From Homarus americanus (Eukaryota; Arthropoda; Malacostraca; Decapoda; Nephropidae): a stretch of 64,000 nucleotides of DNA. The stretch spans positions 4,244,007 through 4,308,006 of the forward strand of contig NW_024753828.1 of NCBI RefSeq assembly GCF_018991925.1. Direction: 5' to 3'. The position numbers and the translations under genes are program-made. Within the stretch, counting starts at the first letter, position 1. The number at the start of each line of letters is the position of its first letter. Below the pieces are notes generated by a model, which was not told the DNA's origin, searched no databases, and worked only from the letters and a program-made list of their open reading frames with translations. Positions 12,005-22,584 of this stretch are shown here, in pieces.

Positions 12005-12650
12005 TCTACAAAGTAGCACGTATATCGAGCAGTGGTTCTCCCACCCTGCTATATGGCAGCGAGACATGGGTCACATACAGGAGGCACCTCAAGGCACTTT
12101 GAAACTTGCACCAACGTAGTCGAAATTCCATCCTCGAGTTCGTTGGGAAGACAAGAGAACAAATGCCAGTATTCTTGCTGACACCAACTGTAGGAGCATC
12201 GAGGCTACCATTATCCATTAACAACTACTTGACTGGCCATGTTACCTACATGGACGACAGTAGACTGCCACAGCAGCTACTTTACAGTTACCTAACGAAT
12301 AGTAAACATAATGCCGGCGGGCAATTGAAAAGGTATAAGGATAGTCTTAAGACAAACCTGAAAAAGTGCCAAATCGACCCCCTCACCTGGGAGTCGATTA
12401 CTCCACATCGTAAGACTTGGAGGAGCACCACACAAGGTGGTGTCAATACTTTCGAGCTAGCCCGACTGCAAACCGAGGCAGACAAGCGCCAACACTGGAA
12501 AGACGCTGCTGCCGCCCCTCCCGCACTAGATGTAGCTCTCCACACATGCAACATCTGTGAACGACTCTGCCGGTCCATTATCGGCCTCTCGGCACCTCAG
12601 AACTCACCAATGAAGGAGACATCCTTAATAACTCATATCATTATATCATA
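12005..12650 (+). pseudogene. LINE C-terminal region, broken
   Basis: Starts with a frame containing LLYGSETWVTYRRHLKAL, then an in-frame stop, then NLHQRSRNSILEF. The 12106-12651 frame ends with RLQTEADKRQHWKDAA and a HTCNICERLCRS segment, a zinc-finger-like C-x2-C typical of LINE C-termini. It belongs to the same element as the upstream RT; the YGSETW motif is the usual post-RT landmark. Confidence 0.82.
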
Positions 12651-12702
12651 GCTGGATGATCGTCATACTCGATTCCGAGTGACAGCAAAGTAATAGTAGT
12701 AG

Positions 12703-12962
12703 GCAGCTACCAAACAGGGAGGTACTACCGCCTGGGAAGATATTGGAAGCATAATGCATTGTCTAATGGTAGACCCTGCTGCCATATGGCATCACAAAAA
12801 TTGTGACCAAGTCCCAGGTTGCTGATCTGACTTTCTGCCTCATTTACACACAATTGCAGGGTCTCAATTGTTTCTCTTACTATTGACAACACAACATACA
12901 TATATTGTTTCTCACTCTTGATCTTTTTTATTTTTATTTCTGTTCTTTATTTATTATTATTA

Positions 12963-13007
<45 letters not shown>

Positions 13008-13062
13008 ATTCCCCCAGGCCCCGATGTGGGTCAGTGACCTGCGCCCGTAATTCCCGTAAAAA
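12703..13062 (+). mobile_element. Dispersed repeat family A, copy 1
   Basis: Directly follows the LINE 3' end. Shares with the copies at 27589, 54279 and 63154: ctaccaaacagggaggtact near the start, gaccaagtcccaggttgctg, ttgcagggtctcaattgttt, an internal (TTA)n tract (12952-13006), then ggccccgatgtgggtcagtg and an oligo-A end (13057-13064). It is polyadenylation-like at one end only, so probably a retroelement; no tRNA-like A/B boxes were seen. It might alternatively be the 3' end of a longer element. Confidence 0.85.
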
Positions 13063-13194
13063 AAATAGTAGTAGTAATAGTAGTAATAGTGTGTGTGTGT
13101 GTTAATGTGTAGGATGACTGGGAATAGGAAGAAGGAAGTAGGAATAAGAAAGTAGGCAGAGGAAGGACGTAATTATGAAAGGGGAGAGAACATA

Positions 13195-13235
13195 TATGGG
13201 AGGGAGGGAGGAGGGAGGGAGGGAGGGGAGGGAAC
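13195..13235. repeat. (GGGA)n purine tract
   Basis: Short run of gggaggga repeats on the plus strand. Confidence 0.85.
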
Positions 13236-13324
13236 TGCTGACTTATCACCATAATTGATCTGTAATTGACAGGACGCCCTCCACCGCCACTGCTTCACAC
13301 ATCCCATAAATACACATTGTAAAT

Positions 13325-13565
13325 CTGACGAGGAGGAGAGAGTGAGGGAGGCATACTTGGAGGAGGTATGGTTGGAGAAGGCATTGTAGGAAAGTGAGGG
13401 AGGCATTGTTGGAGAAGGCATTGTAGGAGGAGAGTGAGGGAGGCATTGTAGGAGGAGAGAGAGGGAGGCATTATAGGAGGAGAGTGAGGGAGGCATTGTT
13501 GTTGGAGAAGGCAATGTAGGAGGAACTGTTGGTGGAGGAGGACAGTGAGGGAGGCAATGATGGAT
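13325..13565. repeat. About 25-bp minisatellite
   Basis: Irregular copies of gagggaggcattgtaggagg with extensions such as agagt and ttggagaa. Roughly nine copies. Confidence 0.88.
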
Positions 13566-13566
13566 G

Positions 13567-13568
13567 AG

Positions 13569-13605
<37 letters not shown>
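13567..13605. repeat. (AG)n microsatellite
   Basis: Nearly pure GA run directly after the minisatellite. Confidence 0.95.
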
Positions 13606-13608
<3 letters not shown>

Positions 13609-13754
13609 AATATCATAATTGTATGGGGGAGAGAGAGAGAGACACAGTACTCCATGTGCAGGAAGCTGGATAACATCTAACGCCAAATTGACCTCCTCTG
13701 ATGCCATCACTGTGGGGACTGAACCCATCCTCTCCTCCCTGTTACTGTCCCCCT

Positions 13755-13870
13755 ACTGGCGTAATATAGCCACAAGTGTCACCAATATAGCCACCAGTCA
13801 TATAGTAGTGGTAATATAGCCATCAGTCATATAGTAGTGGTAATATAGCCACCAGTCATATAGTAGTGGA
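13755..13870. repeat. 29-bp repeat, 3-4 copies
   Basis: Units of aatatagccatcagtcatat plus agtagtggt. The words aatatagcca and agtagt also occur in the 38-bp array that follows, so the two may be related. Confidence 0.88.
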
Positions 13871-13894
13871 TAAGTCATAAAGTAAAAAAATAGC

Positions 13895-14755
13895 CAAACA
13901 GGTCATCAGTCAGAATATACACAACAGGTCATCAAGGGTAATAATAGACAACATATCAAATAATATAACAACAATCAAGTAGTAATATACAACAGTCAAG
14001 GGTAAGAAATAACAACAGGTCATCAGGAGTAGAAATACAACATCATCAATGTAGTCAGTAATATAGCAAAGGTCATCAGTAGTAGAAATACAACAGTACA
14101 AGACATATATACAACATCACAATGGTAAATAGCACAAATCACATATACTAATAAACAACAGTCATCATGTAAGTAAATACAACAGTCACAGCAGTAATAT
14201 AACAACAACAGGTCATCATAAATCAACAGGTCATCATGTAATAATAACAACAGGTCACGAGTAGCAGAAATACACAACAGGTCACAAGGCAAAAACAACA
14301 GGTCACAAGTCGTAATATCAACAAACACAACAGTCAGGTAGTAGTAAATACACACACACAGAGTAGAGAATATACAACCATCAGCAAACACACAACAAAC
14401 ACAAAAAATACACAACAGGTCAAGTAGCAGTAATATAACAACAGGTCATCAAGGTAGTAGCAGTAATATACCACAACAGGTCAAGGTAAAAAACAGTCAG
14501 GTCAATACAACAGCATCAGATAATATACAACAGGTCGTGAGTGTAGAGTAACACACAGGCAAGGTATAGCAGAATAACAGGTCAAAAAACAACACAAAAA
14601 AAACAACAACAAAAAAACAACACAAAAAAACACAAAAAACACAAAAAAACAAAAAAACACAAACAATACAACAGGTCATCAAGTGGTAGTAGCAGTAATA
14701 TAGCCACAACAGGTCATCAAGTGGTAGTAGCAGTAATATAGCCACAACAAGAGGC
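13895..14755. repeat. 38-bp minisatellite, highly degenerate
   Basis: The clean unit at 14660-14755 contains acaacaggtcatcaagtggt, agtagcagtaatatagcc. Upstream units have many small deletions and lose register. A run of AAAAACAAC sequences at 14587-14665 interrupts the array. Confidence 0.88.
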
Positions 14756-14854
14756 AGCTCGCACACAGATGAATGTAACAGCATAAATTTTAGTCGTGTA
14801 ATCGAATATTTTCCTACACTTGTCACTCAGAGTCTTAACACAATCACACAGTGG

Positions 14855-15044
14855 ACCATGAGGGGGAGAGGAGGGGGTGAGGGGGCGAGGAGGGGGTGGG
14901 AGGGTGTGAGGGGGTTGAGGGAGGGGTATGAGGGAGTAGAAGTGGACGGAAGAGGAGGGAATGGAGGGAAAAGGAGGGTAATGGTTGGAGGGAAAGAGAG
15001 AGGGAAGGTGAGGAGGGTGATGGGTGGCGAGAGAAAGAGGGAGA

Positions 15045-15047
<3 letters not shown>
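14855..15047. repeat. G-rich purine stretch
   Basis: Degenerate gaggggg and agggaatggaggg repetition with very few pyrimidines on the plus strand. Confidence 0.85.

Positions 15048-15103
<56 letters not shown>
15048..15103. repeat. (AG)n microsatellite
   Basis: About 27 uninterrupted AG units, bridging two purine-rich blocks. Confidence 0.97.
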
Positions 15104-15105
<2 letters not shown>

Positions 15106-15159
15106 GTGAAAGAGTATAACAATAAAGCGCAAGTAGACACAATTTGCCTCGCATTGTTA

Positions 15160-15520
15160 CTTCCGAGGAGGAGAGGGAGAGAGGAGGAAGGAGAGAGGAG
15201 AGGAGAAGAGGGGGGAGGAGGAGGAGAGGAGGAGAGGAGGACGGGAGGAGAGGAGGAAGGGAGGAGAGGAGAGGAGAAGAGGGAGGAGAGGAGGAAGGGA
15301 GGAAGGGAGGAGGAGGAAGGAGGAGGAGGAGGAAGGGAGGAGAGGAGGAAGGGAGGAGAGGAGGAAGGGAGGGAGGAGGAAGGGAGGAGGAGGAAGGGAG
15401 GAAAGGAGGACGGGAGGAGGAGAGGAGGACGGGAGGAGGACGGGAGGAGGAGGAGGACGGGAGGAGGAGGAGGACGGAGGAGGAGGACGGAGGAGGAGGA
15501 GGGCGGAGGAAGAGAGTCCA
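15160..15520. repeat. (GGA)n-type polypurine tract
   Basis: About 360 nt almost wholly purine on the plus strand, built from gga, ggaagg and gaggacggg units. Together with 14855-15103 it makes a long purine-biased region capable of triplex formation. Arginine/glutamate/glycine frames on plus and proline/serine frames on minus are compositional. Confidence 0.95.
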
Positions 15521-15664
15521 TCCGTTATTGGGTGTGAGACCCATGGGCGGGTGAGCGCATGGGGGAGGAACAATAAATATGGGGTGGGAAGGACGAGGCT
15601 AAACAACATGTGAATATAAATGATTGAGAGAATCACGATGAGAAAGAGAACGAGAGCTTAACAT

Positions 15665-16200
15665 GAATTGTGGGGTATGGGGTAGTGGGCGGAGGGGTGT
15701 GGTGGGTGAGGGGAGGGTGGAGGGTGGTGGGTAGTGGGGGAGAGTGTGTGGTGGTGGTGGGGGAGGGTGTGGTGGGTGGTGGGTGGAGGGTGTGGTGTGG
15801 GTGGAGGTTGGTGGGGTGGGAGGGTGTGGCTGGTGGAGGGTGTGTGGGTGGAGGGTGGTGTGGGTGAGGGGTGGGTGGAGGGTGGTGGGCGGAGGGTGGT
15901 GGGTGAGGGGTGGGTGGAGGGGTGTGGCTGGTGGAGGGTGGTGGGTGGAGGTGGTGGAGGGTGGTGTGGGTGGAGGGTGGTGAGGTGGTGGGAGGGTGGT
16001 GTGGCTGGTAGGGGGTGTGGCTGGTGGAGGGTGGTGTGGGTGGAGGGTGGTGTGGGTGGAGGGTGGGTGTGGTTGGTAGAGGGTGGTGTGGCTGGAGGGT
16101 GTGGCTGGTGGAGGTGGCTGAGGGTGGTGGCTGGTAGAGGGTGGTGTGGCTGGTGGAGGGTGGTGTGGCTGGTGGAGGGTGGTGTGGGTGGAGGGTGGCA
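15665..16200. repeat. About 19-bp GT-rich minisatellite
   Basis: About 28 irregular copies of ggtggagggtggtgtggct; variants lack gt or carry ggg for gct. Confidence 0.93.
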
Positions 16201-16520
16201 GCCTCGTAACAAGCTCAGTATCAACAACATCATCAACAGCACTACACCACAAGGAGACGGGAAGTAATTAGCACAAACAGGTGTCATCATAGGTCGCTCA
16301 TCACAGGTAAATTAGTCAGGTCCTCTTCATTAGTCAAGTCCTCTTCATTAGGAGTTTTCCAGGTGGAAGAAACAAGGTCAGAGATGATTACGTGTTGATA
16401 ACCTGTCATTTCTTCCACTCAGGTCAAAGTCTGAGAATTATTAACGTGACCTGACTTGACCCCCAGGAAATAATCGAATGGTGTGCTGAGGTTTTTTTTT
16501 ATTAGTTTGTTTATGAATTT
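16201..16520. other. Low-copy spacer with two small repeats
   Basis: Contains a tandem duplication of tcaggtcctcttcattag (16316-16351, second copy with one change). A 10-bp inverted pair, gtggaagaaa and tttcttccac, lies near 16365 and 16410. No gene seen. Confidence 0.6.
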
Positions 16521-16529
16521 AGTTCTTTC

Positions 16530-16554
16530 ATGTGTGTGTGTGTGTGTGTGTGTG
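16530..16554. repeat. (TG)n microsatellite
   Basis: About 12 TG units. Confidence 0.95.
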
Positions 16555-16824
16555 GCGGTAAACAAGTTAACTGAGATCCCTAACAACCACAACAACCAAA
16601 ACAACAAGAGAGACATGAGTAATGATGTACAGACCGAGAGGCTAAGAGGAGAGAGAGAGAGACAAGATGAGGAAGAATGAAGGGTGAGGAGGAGTAAGAT
16701 ACAATAATAACAGGAGGGAGAGGAGAACGGGAAGAGGGAAGAGAGGAGGGAGGGGGGAGGAACGAGGGAGTCACGCGTCACTGGGCACAGGGGGAGGGAA
16801 TAATGACACTGAGGGACTACTGAC

Positions 16825-16828
<4 letters not shown>

Positions 16829-16908
<80 letters not shown>
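16829..16908. repeat. (AC)n microsatellite
   Basis: About 40 uninterrupted CA units, among the longest pure dinucleotide runs in the window. Confidence 0.97.
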
Positions 16909-16912
<4 letters not shown>

Positions 16913-16961
16913 ACTAAGAACTTCATTTTCCTTATTCCATCTATATTAAACTGGTGGCTTT

Positions 16962-17745
16962 ACACCCCGACCTCCACTACCACACCCCGGCCTCCACTAC
17001 CACACACCCGGCCTCCACTACCACACCCCGGCCTCCACTACACACCCCGGCCTCCACTACCACACACATCCCGGCCTCCACTACCACACCCCGGCCTCCA
17101 CTACCACACCCCGACCTCCACTACCACACCCCGGCCTCCACCACCACACCCCGGCCTCCACTACCCCACCTGGCCTCCACTACCCACACCCCGGCCTCCA
17201 CTACCCACACCCCGACCTCCACCACACACCCCGGCTCCACTCACCACACCCCCGGCCTCCACTACACACCTCCACTACCACACCACCCCCGCCTCCACAC
17301 ACCCCGCCTCCACTACCACACCCCGGCCTCCACTACCACACCCCGGCCTCCACCACACACCCCGCCCCACTCACACCCGGCCCCACACCCCGGCCTCCAC
17401 TACCACACCCCGGCCTCCACTACCACACCCCAGCCTCCACTACCACACCCCCGACCCCACTACCACACCCCGACTCCACTACCACACCCCAGCCTCCACT
17501 ACCACACCCCGGCCTCCACTACCACACGCCGGCCTCCACTACCACACCCCGGCCCACTACCACACCCCGGCCACCACACCACACCCCGGCCTCCACTACC
17601 ACACCCCAGCCTCCACTACCACGCCTCCTCCACTACACACCCCACCTCCACTCCCACCCCACACACACCCCGGCCTCCACTCCACGCCGGCCTCCACTAG
17701 CACACCCCGGCCTCCACTCACCACACCCCGACCTGTCACTCTACA
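16962..17745. repeat. 20-bp C-rich minisatellite
   Basis: About 38 copies of ggcctccactaccacacccc with 1-4 bp indels. The 248-codon threonine/proline/histidine-rich open frame across it is an array translation. Confidence 0.96.
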
Positions 17746-17799
17746 TGATGAAGGTCGGATCCCCAACAATCTCAGACCACAATCAGTAAATTGGTACAA

Positions 17800-18120
17800 A
17801 TAGGGAGGAGGGGAGGAGGGAGGGAGGGAGGGAGGGAGGAGGAGGGAGGGAGGGAGGAGGGAGGGGAGGAGGGAGGGGGAGGGTGAGGGGGAGGGTGTAG
17901 AGAGGAGGAGGGAGGGTTGATTGTGGGAGGAGGAGGTTGATTGTAGGGTGGAAGACAGGGAGGCAAGGAGTGAGGGAGGGAGGGTATCGAGAGGGAGGGA
18001 GGGAAGAAAGGTGATTGTAGGGAGGGAAAGATGGGGATGGTTGGAGGAAGAGAGGGTTGAAGGGTGGGAGACGGAAGGAAGACGAGAAGGTGGAAGGAGG
18101 GAGGAGGGAGGAGGGAGGAT
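17800..18120. repeat. (GGGA)n-rich purine stretch
   Basis: Mostly gggagggagg with interspersed gttgattgtaggg. Strongly purine-biased on the plus strand. Confidence 0.9.
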
Positions 18121-18198
18121 GGTCTACATTAGTCCCGCTGGAGGAGAAAGGAGGGAAGGGCTGCGTCTGTTATCTATCATAAGAGAAATGAATATATT

Positions 18199-18199
<1 letters not shown>

Positions 18200-18269
<70 letters not shown>
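18200..18269. repeat. (AC)n microsatellite
   Basis: About 35 uninterrupted CA units. Confidence 0.97.
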
Positions 18270-18270
<1 letters not shown>

Positions 18271-18524
18271 CACAATGGCAGTTACTTATCTTTTGTTTAC
18301 TTACAATTATTATGGATTTTGACGTCTCGATCCAATAACGGGACTGAGCCAAATTTTGCCTCAACCCTACAACCACATTCACTCCGCTGTAGGTGTAGCA
18401 GCAGGGGGTGCAATAAGCCAACACCAGCTGGCTCCCACAGGAAGCGCCTCGATTCTAAGCGATAAGATAAGCCACACACCTGTCAGTACCTCACACCACA
18501 CCTACCACTGTAGTGTGTGTGGTG
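18270..18524. other. Low-copy spacer
   Basis: About 250 bp of non-repetitive sequence. No gene or element recognised. Confidence 0.6.
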
Positions 18525-20350
18525 TACAGCCACTACAGTAAAGGTGGTGGAGATGTACAGTGCCACTACAGTAAGGGTGGTGGTGGTGTACAGTGCCACT
18601 ACAGTAAGGGTGGTGGTGGTGCATGCCACTACTGTAAGGGTGGTGGAGATGTACAGTGCCACTACAGTAAGGGGTGGTGGTGGTGTACAGTGCCACTACA
18701 GTAAGGGTGGTGGTGGTACAGTGCCACTACAGTAAGGGTGGTGGTGGTGGTGACAGTGCCACCACAGTAAGGGTGGTGGTGACAGTGCCACTACAGTAAG
18801 GGTGGTGGTCGTGTACAGTGCCACTACAGTAAGGGTGGTGGTAGTGTACAGTGCCACTACAGTAAGGGTGGTGGTGGTGTACAGTGCCACTACAGTAGTG
18901 TGGTGGTGTAACCACCACAGTAAGGGTGGTAGTGTACAGTGCCACTACAGGTGATGCGCCACTACAGTAAGGGTGGTGGAGGTGTACAGTGCCACTACAG
19001 TAAGGGGTGGTGGTGTACAGTGCCACTCACAGTAAGGGTGGTGAAGGTACAGTGCACCACAGTAAGGGTGGTGGAGGTGTACAGTGCCACTACAGTAAGG
19101 GTGGTATACAGTGCCACTACAGTAAGGGTGGTGGTGGTGTACAGTGCCACTACAGTAGGGGTGGTGGTGGCACAGCACAGTAAGGGTGGTAGTGCACAGT
19201 GCCACTACAGTAAGGGTGGTGGTGGTGTACAGTGCCACTCACAGTAAGGGGTGGTGGAGATGCACAGCCACTACAGTAAGTGGTGGTGTACAGTGCCACT
19301 ACAGTAAGGGTGGTGGAGGTGTACAGTGCCACTACAGTAAGGGTAGTGGTGTACAGTGCCACTACAGTAAGGGTAGTGTGGTGTACAGTGCCACTACAGT
19401 AAGGGTAGTGTACAGCCACTACAGTAAGGGTGGTGGTGGTGTACAGTGCCACTACAGTAAGGGTGGTGGAGATGTACAGTGCCACTACAGTAAGGGTGGT
19501 GGTGTACAGTGCCACTACAGTAAGGGTGGTGGTGTACAGTGCCACCACAGTAAGGGTGGTGGTGTACAGTGCCACTACAGTAAGGGTGGTGGAGATGTAC
19601 AGTGCCACTACAGTAAGGGTGGTGGTGTACAGTGCCACTACAGTAAGGGTGGTGGAGAGATGCAGCCACTCAAAGGGTGGTGGTGGTGTACAGCCACTAC
19701 TGTAAGGGTGGTGGTGGTGTACAGCCACTACAGTAAGGGTAGTGGTACAGCCACTACAGTAAGGGTGGTGGAGACAGTGCCACTACAGTAAGGGTAGTGG
19801 TATACAGTGCCACTACAGTAAGGGTGGTGGAGATGTACAGTGCCACTACAGTAAGGGTGGTGGTGGTGTACAGTGCCACTACAGGTAAGGGTGGTGATGT
19901 ACAGTGCCACTACAGTAAGGGTAGTGGTATACAGTGCCACTACAGTAAGGGGTGGTGGAGATGTACAGTGCCACACAGTAAGGGGTGGTGGTGGTGTACA
20001 GCCACTACAGTAAGGGGTGGTGGAGATGTACAGTGCCACTACAGTAAGGGTAGTGGTATACAGTGCCACTACAGTAAGGGTGGTGGTGGTGTACAGTGCC
20101 ACTAGTAAGTGGTGGTGGTGTACAGTGCCACTACAGTAGGGTGGTGGTGGTGTACAGTGCCACTACAGTGAGGGTGGTGGTGGTGTACAGTGCCACTACA
20201 GTAGGGGTGGTGGTGGTGTGTACAGTGCCACTACAGTGAGTGGTGGTGGTGTACAGTGCCACTACAGTAAGTGTGGTGGTGTACAGTGCCACTACAGTAA
20301 GGGTGGTGGTGTACAGTGCCACTACAGTAAGGGTGGTGGAGTACACACAA
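18525..20350. repeat. 30-33 bp minisatellite, about 60 copies
   Basis: Unit has core cagtgccactacagtaaggg followed by 2-4 GGT-like triplets (ggt, gga, gat) and gta. Length changes mainly by whole triplets in the GGT tail, so slippage in the tail is layered on unit duplication. All ORFs here are array translations. Confidence 0.97.
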
Positions 20351-20404
20351 CAGGATACAGTGTGGAGATAAACGCGACCATCAACACCACCAGTAGCGTA
20401 ACAA

Positions 20405-22545
20405 CACACCATCATGTTGTCCCACAGCCTGTTAACTACTGTATTACACCCGTCCTGGCTACACCTACAACACACCAATCATGTTGTCCCACAGCCTGTT
20501 AACTACTGTATTACACCCGTCTGGCTACACCTACAACACACCAATCATGTTGTCCCCAGCCTGTTAACTACTGTATTACACCCGTCCGTCCTGGCTACAC
20601 CTACAACACACCAATCATGTTGTCCCCAGCCTGTTAACTACTGTATTACACCCGTCCTGGCTACCTACAACACACCAATCATGTTGTCCCACAGCCTGTT
20701 AACTACATTACACCCGTCCGTCCTGGCTACACCTACAACACACCAATCATGTTGTCCACAGCCTGTTAACTACTGTAACCCGTCCGTCCTGGCTACCTAC
20801 AACACACCAATCATGTTGTCCCCTAACTACTGATACCCGTCCTGGCTACACCACACCAATCATGTTGTCCCACAGCCTGTTAACTACTGTATTACACCCG
20901 TCCGTCCTGGCTACTACAACACACCAATCATGTTGTCCCACAGCCTGTTAACTACTGTATTACACCGTCCTGCACCACACACACCAAAGTCCCCAGCCTA
21001 CTACGTACACGTCCTTCCTGGCTACACCTACAACACCAATCATGTTGTCCCCAGCCTGTTAACTACTGTATTACACCCGTCCGTCCTGGCTACCTACAAC
21101 ACACCAATCATGTTGTCCCACAGCCTGTTAACTACTGTATTACACCCGTCCGTCCTGTACACCTACAACAAACCAATCATGTTGTCCCCAGCCTGTTAAC
21201 TACTGTATTACACCCGTCCTTCCTGGCTACACCTACAACACACCAATCATGTTGTCCCACAGCCTGTTAACTACTGTATTACACCCCTTCCTGGCTACCT
21301 ACAACACACCAATCATGTTGTCCCACAGCCTGTTAACTACTGTATTACCCGTCCTTCCTGGCTACACCTACAACACACCAATCATGTTGTCCCACAGCCT
21401 GTACTACTGTATTACACCCGTCCCGGCTACACCTACAACACACCAATCATGTTGTCCCACAGCCTGTTAACTACTGTATTACACCCGTCCGTCCTGGCTA
21501 CACCTACAACACACCAATCATGTTGTCCCACAGCCTGTTAACTACTGTATTACACCCGTCCGTCCTGGCTACACCTACAACACACCAATCATGTTGTCCC
21601 ACAGCCTGTTAACTACTGTATTACACCCGTCCTTCCTGGCTACACCTACAACACACCAATCATGTTGTCCCACAGCCTGTTAACTACTGTATTACACCCG
21701 TCCTTCCTGGCTACACCTACAACACACCAATCATGTTGTCCCACAGCCTGTTAACTACTGTATTACACCCGTCCGTCCTGGCTACACCTACAACACACCA
21801 ATCATGTTATCCAGCCTGTTAACTCTGTATTACACCCGTCCTTCCTGGCTACACACAAACACACCAATCATGTTGTCCCACAGCCTGTTAACTACTGTAT
21901 TACACCCGTCCGTCCTGGCTACACCTACAACACACCATCATGTTGTCCCCAGCCTGTTAACTACTGTACCGTCCTTCCTGGCTACACCTACAACACACCA
22001 ATCATGTTGTCCCACAGCCTGTTAACTACTGTATTACACCGTCCGTCCTGTTTCCTACAACACACCAATCATGTTGTCCCCAGCCTGTTAACTACTGTAT
22101 TACACCCGTCCTGGCTACACCTACAACACACCAATCATGTTGTCCCACAGCCTGTTAACTACAGTATTACACCCGTCCTTCCTGGCTACCTACAACACAC
22201 CAATCATGTTGTCCCACAGCCTATTAACTACTGTATTACACCGTCCTGGCTACACACAACACACCAATCATGTTGTCCCCAGCCTGTTAACTACAGTATT
22301 ACACCGTCCTTCCTGGCTACACCTACAACACACCAATCATGTTGTCCCACAGCCTGTTAACTACTGTATTACACCCGTCCTTCCTGGCTACACCTACAAC
22401 ACACCAATCATGTTGTCCCACAGCCTGTTAACTACTGTATTACACCCGTCCTTCCTGGCTACACCTACAACACACCAATCATGTTGTCCCACAGCCTGTT
22501 AACTACTGTATTACACCCGTCCTGGCTACACCTACAACACAGTCA
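20405..22545. repeat. 71-bp satellite-like array, about 31 copies
   Basis: Longest unit in the window: 71 bp including catgttgtcccacagcctgt, gttaactactgtattacacc and ggctacacctacaacacacc. The middle units (21420-21780) are almost identical, while flanking units have deletions of 2-20 bp. A GTTAAC site occurs in nearly every unit. Confidence 0.97.
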
Positions 22546-22584
22546 AGTTCACATAGCATAGATTACACACACACACACACAAAC

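Larger units (their letters stand above)
9440..12690 (+). mobile_element. Decayed APE-type LINE (non-LTR retrotransposon)
   Basis: A nearly full-length but inactive LINE. In order on the plus strand it carries an APE-like endonuclease, a reverse transcriptase and a C-terminal region, spread over several frames by indels and stops. The start is set at the G-run near 9460, where the sequence becomes LINE-like; the true 5' end may lie up to about 170 bp further left. The 3' end is placed where family A begins. The endonuclease-RT type is familiar from decapods, cnidarians and fish, where it is often annotated as craniofacial development protein 2-like. I am not certain of the clade. Confidence 0.9.

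Noticed and set aside
14717..15636. Proline/serine-rich minus ORFs and Arg/Glu-rich plus ORFs
   Set aside because: They arise from a polypurine tract that has few stop codons by composition.
20405..22545. CRISPR-like regular array
   Set aside because: The whole 71-bp unit is repeated with no unique spacers, and the context is eukaryotic. It is a tandem satellite.
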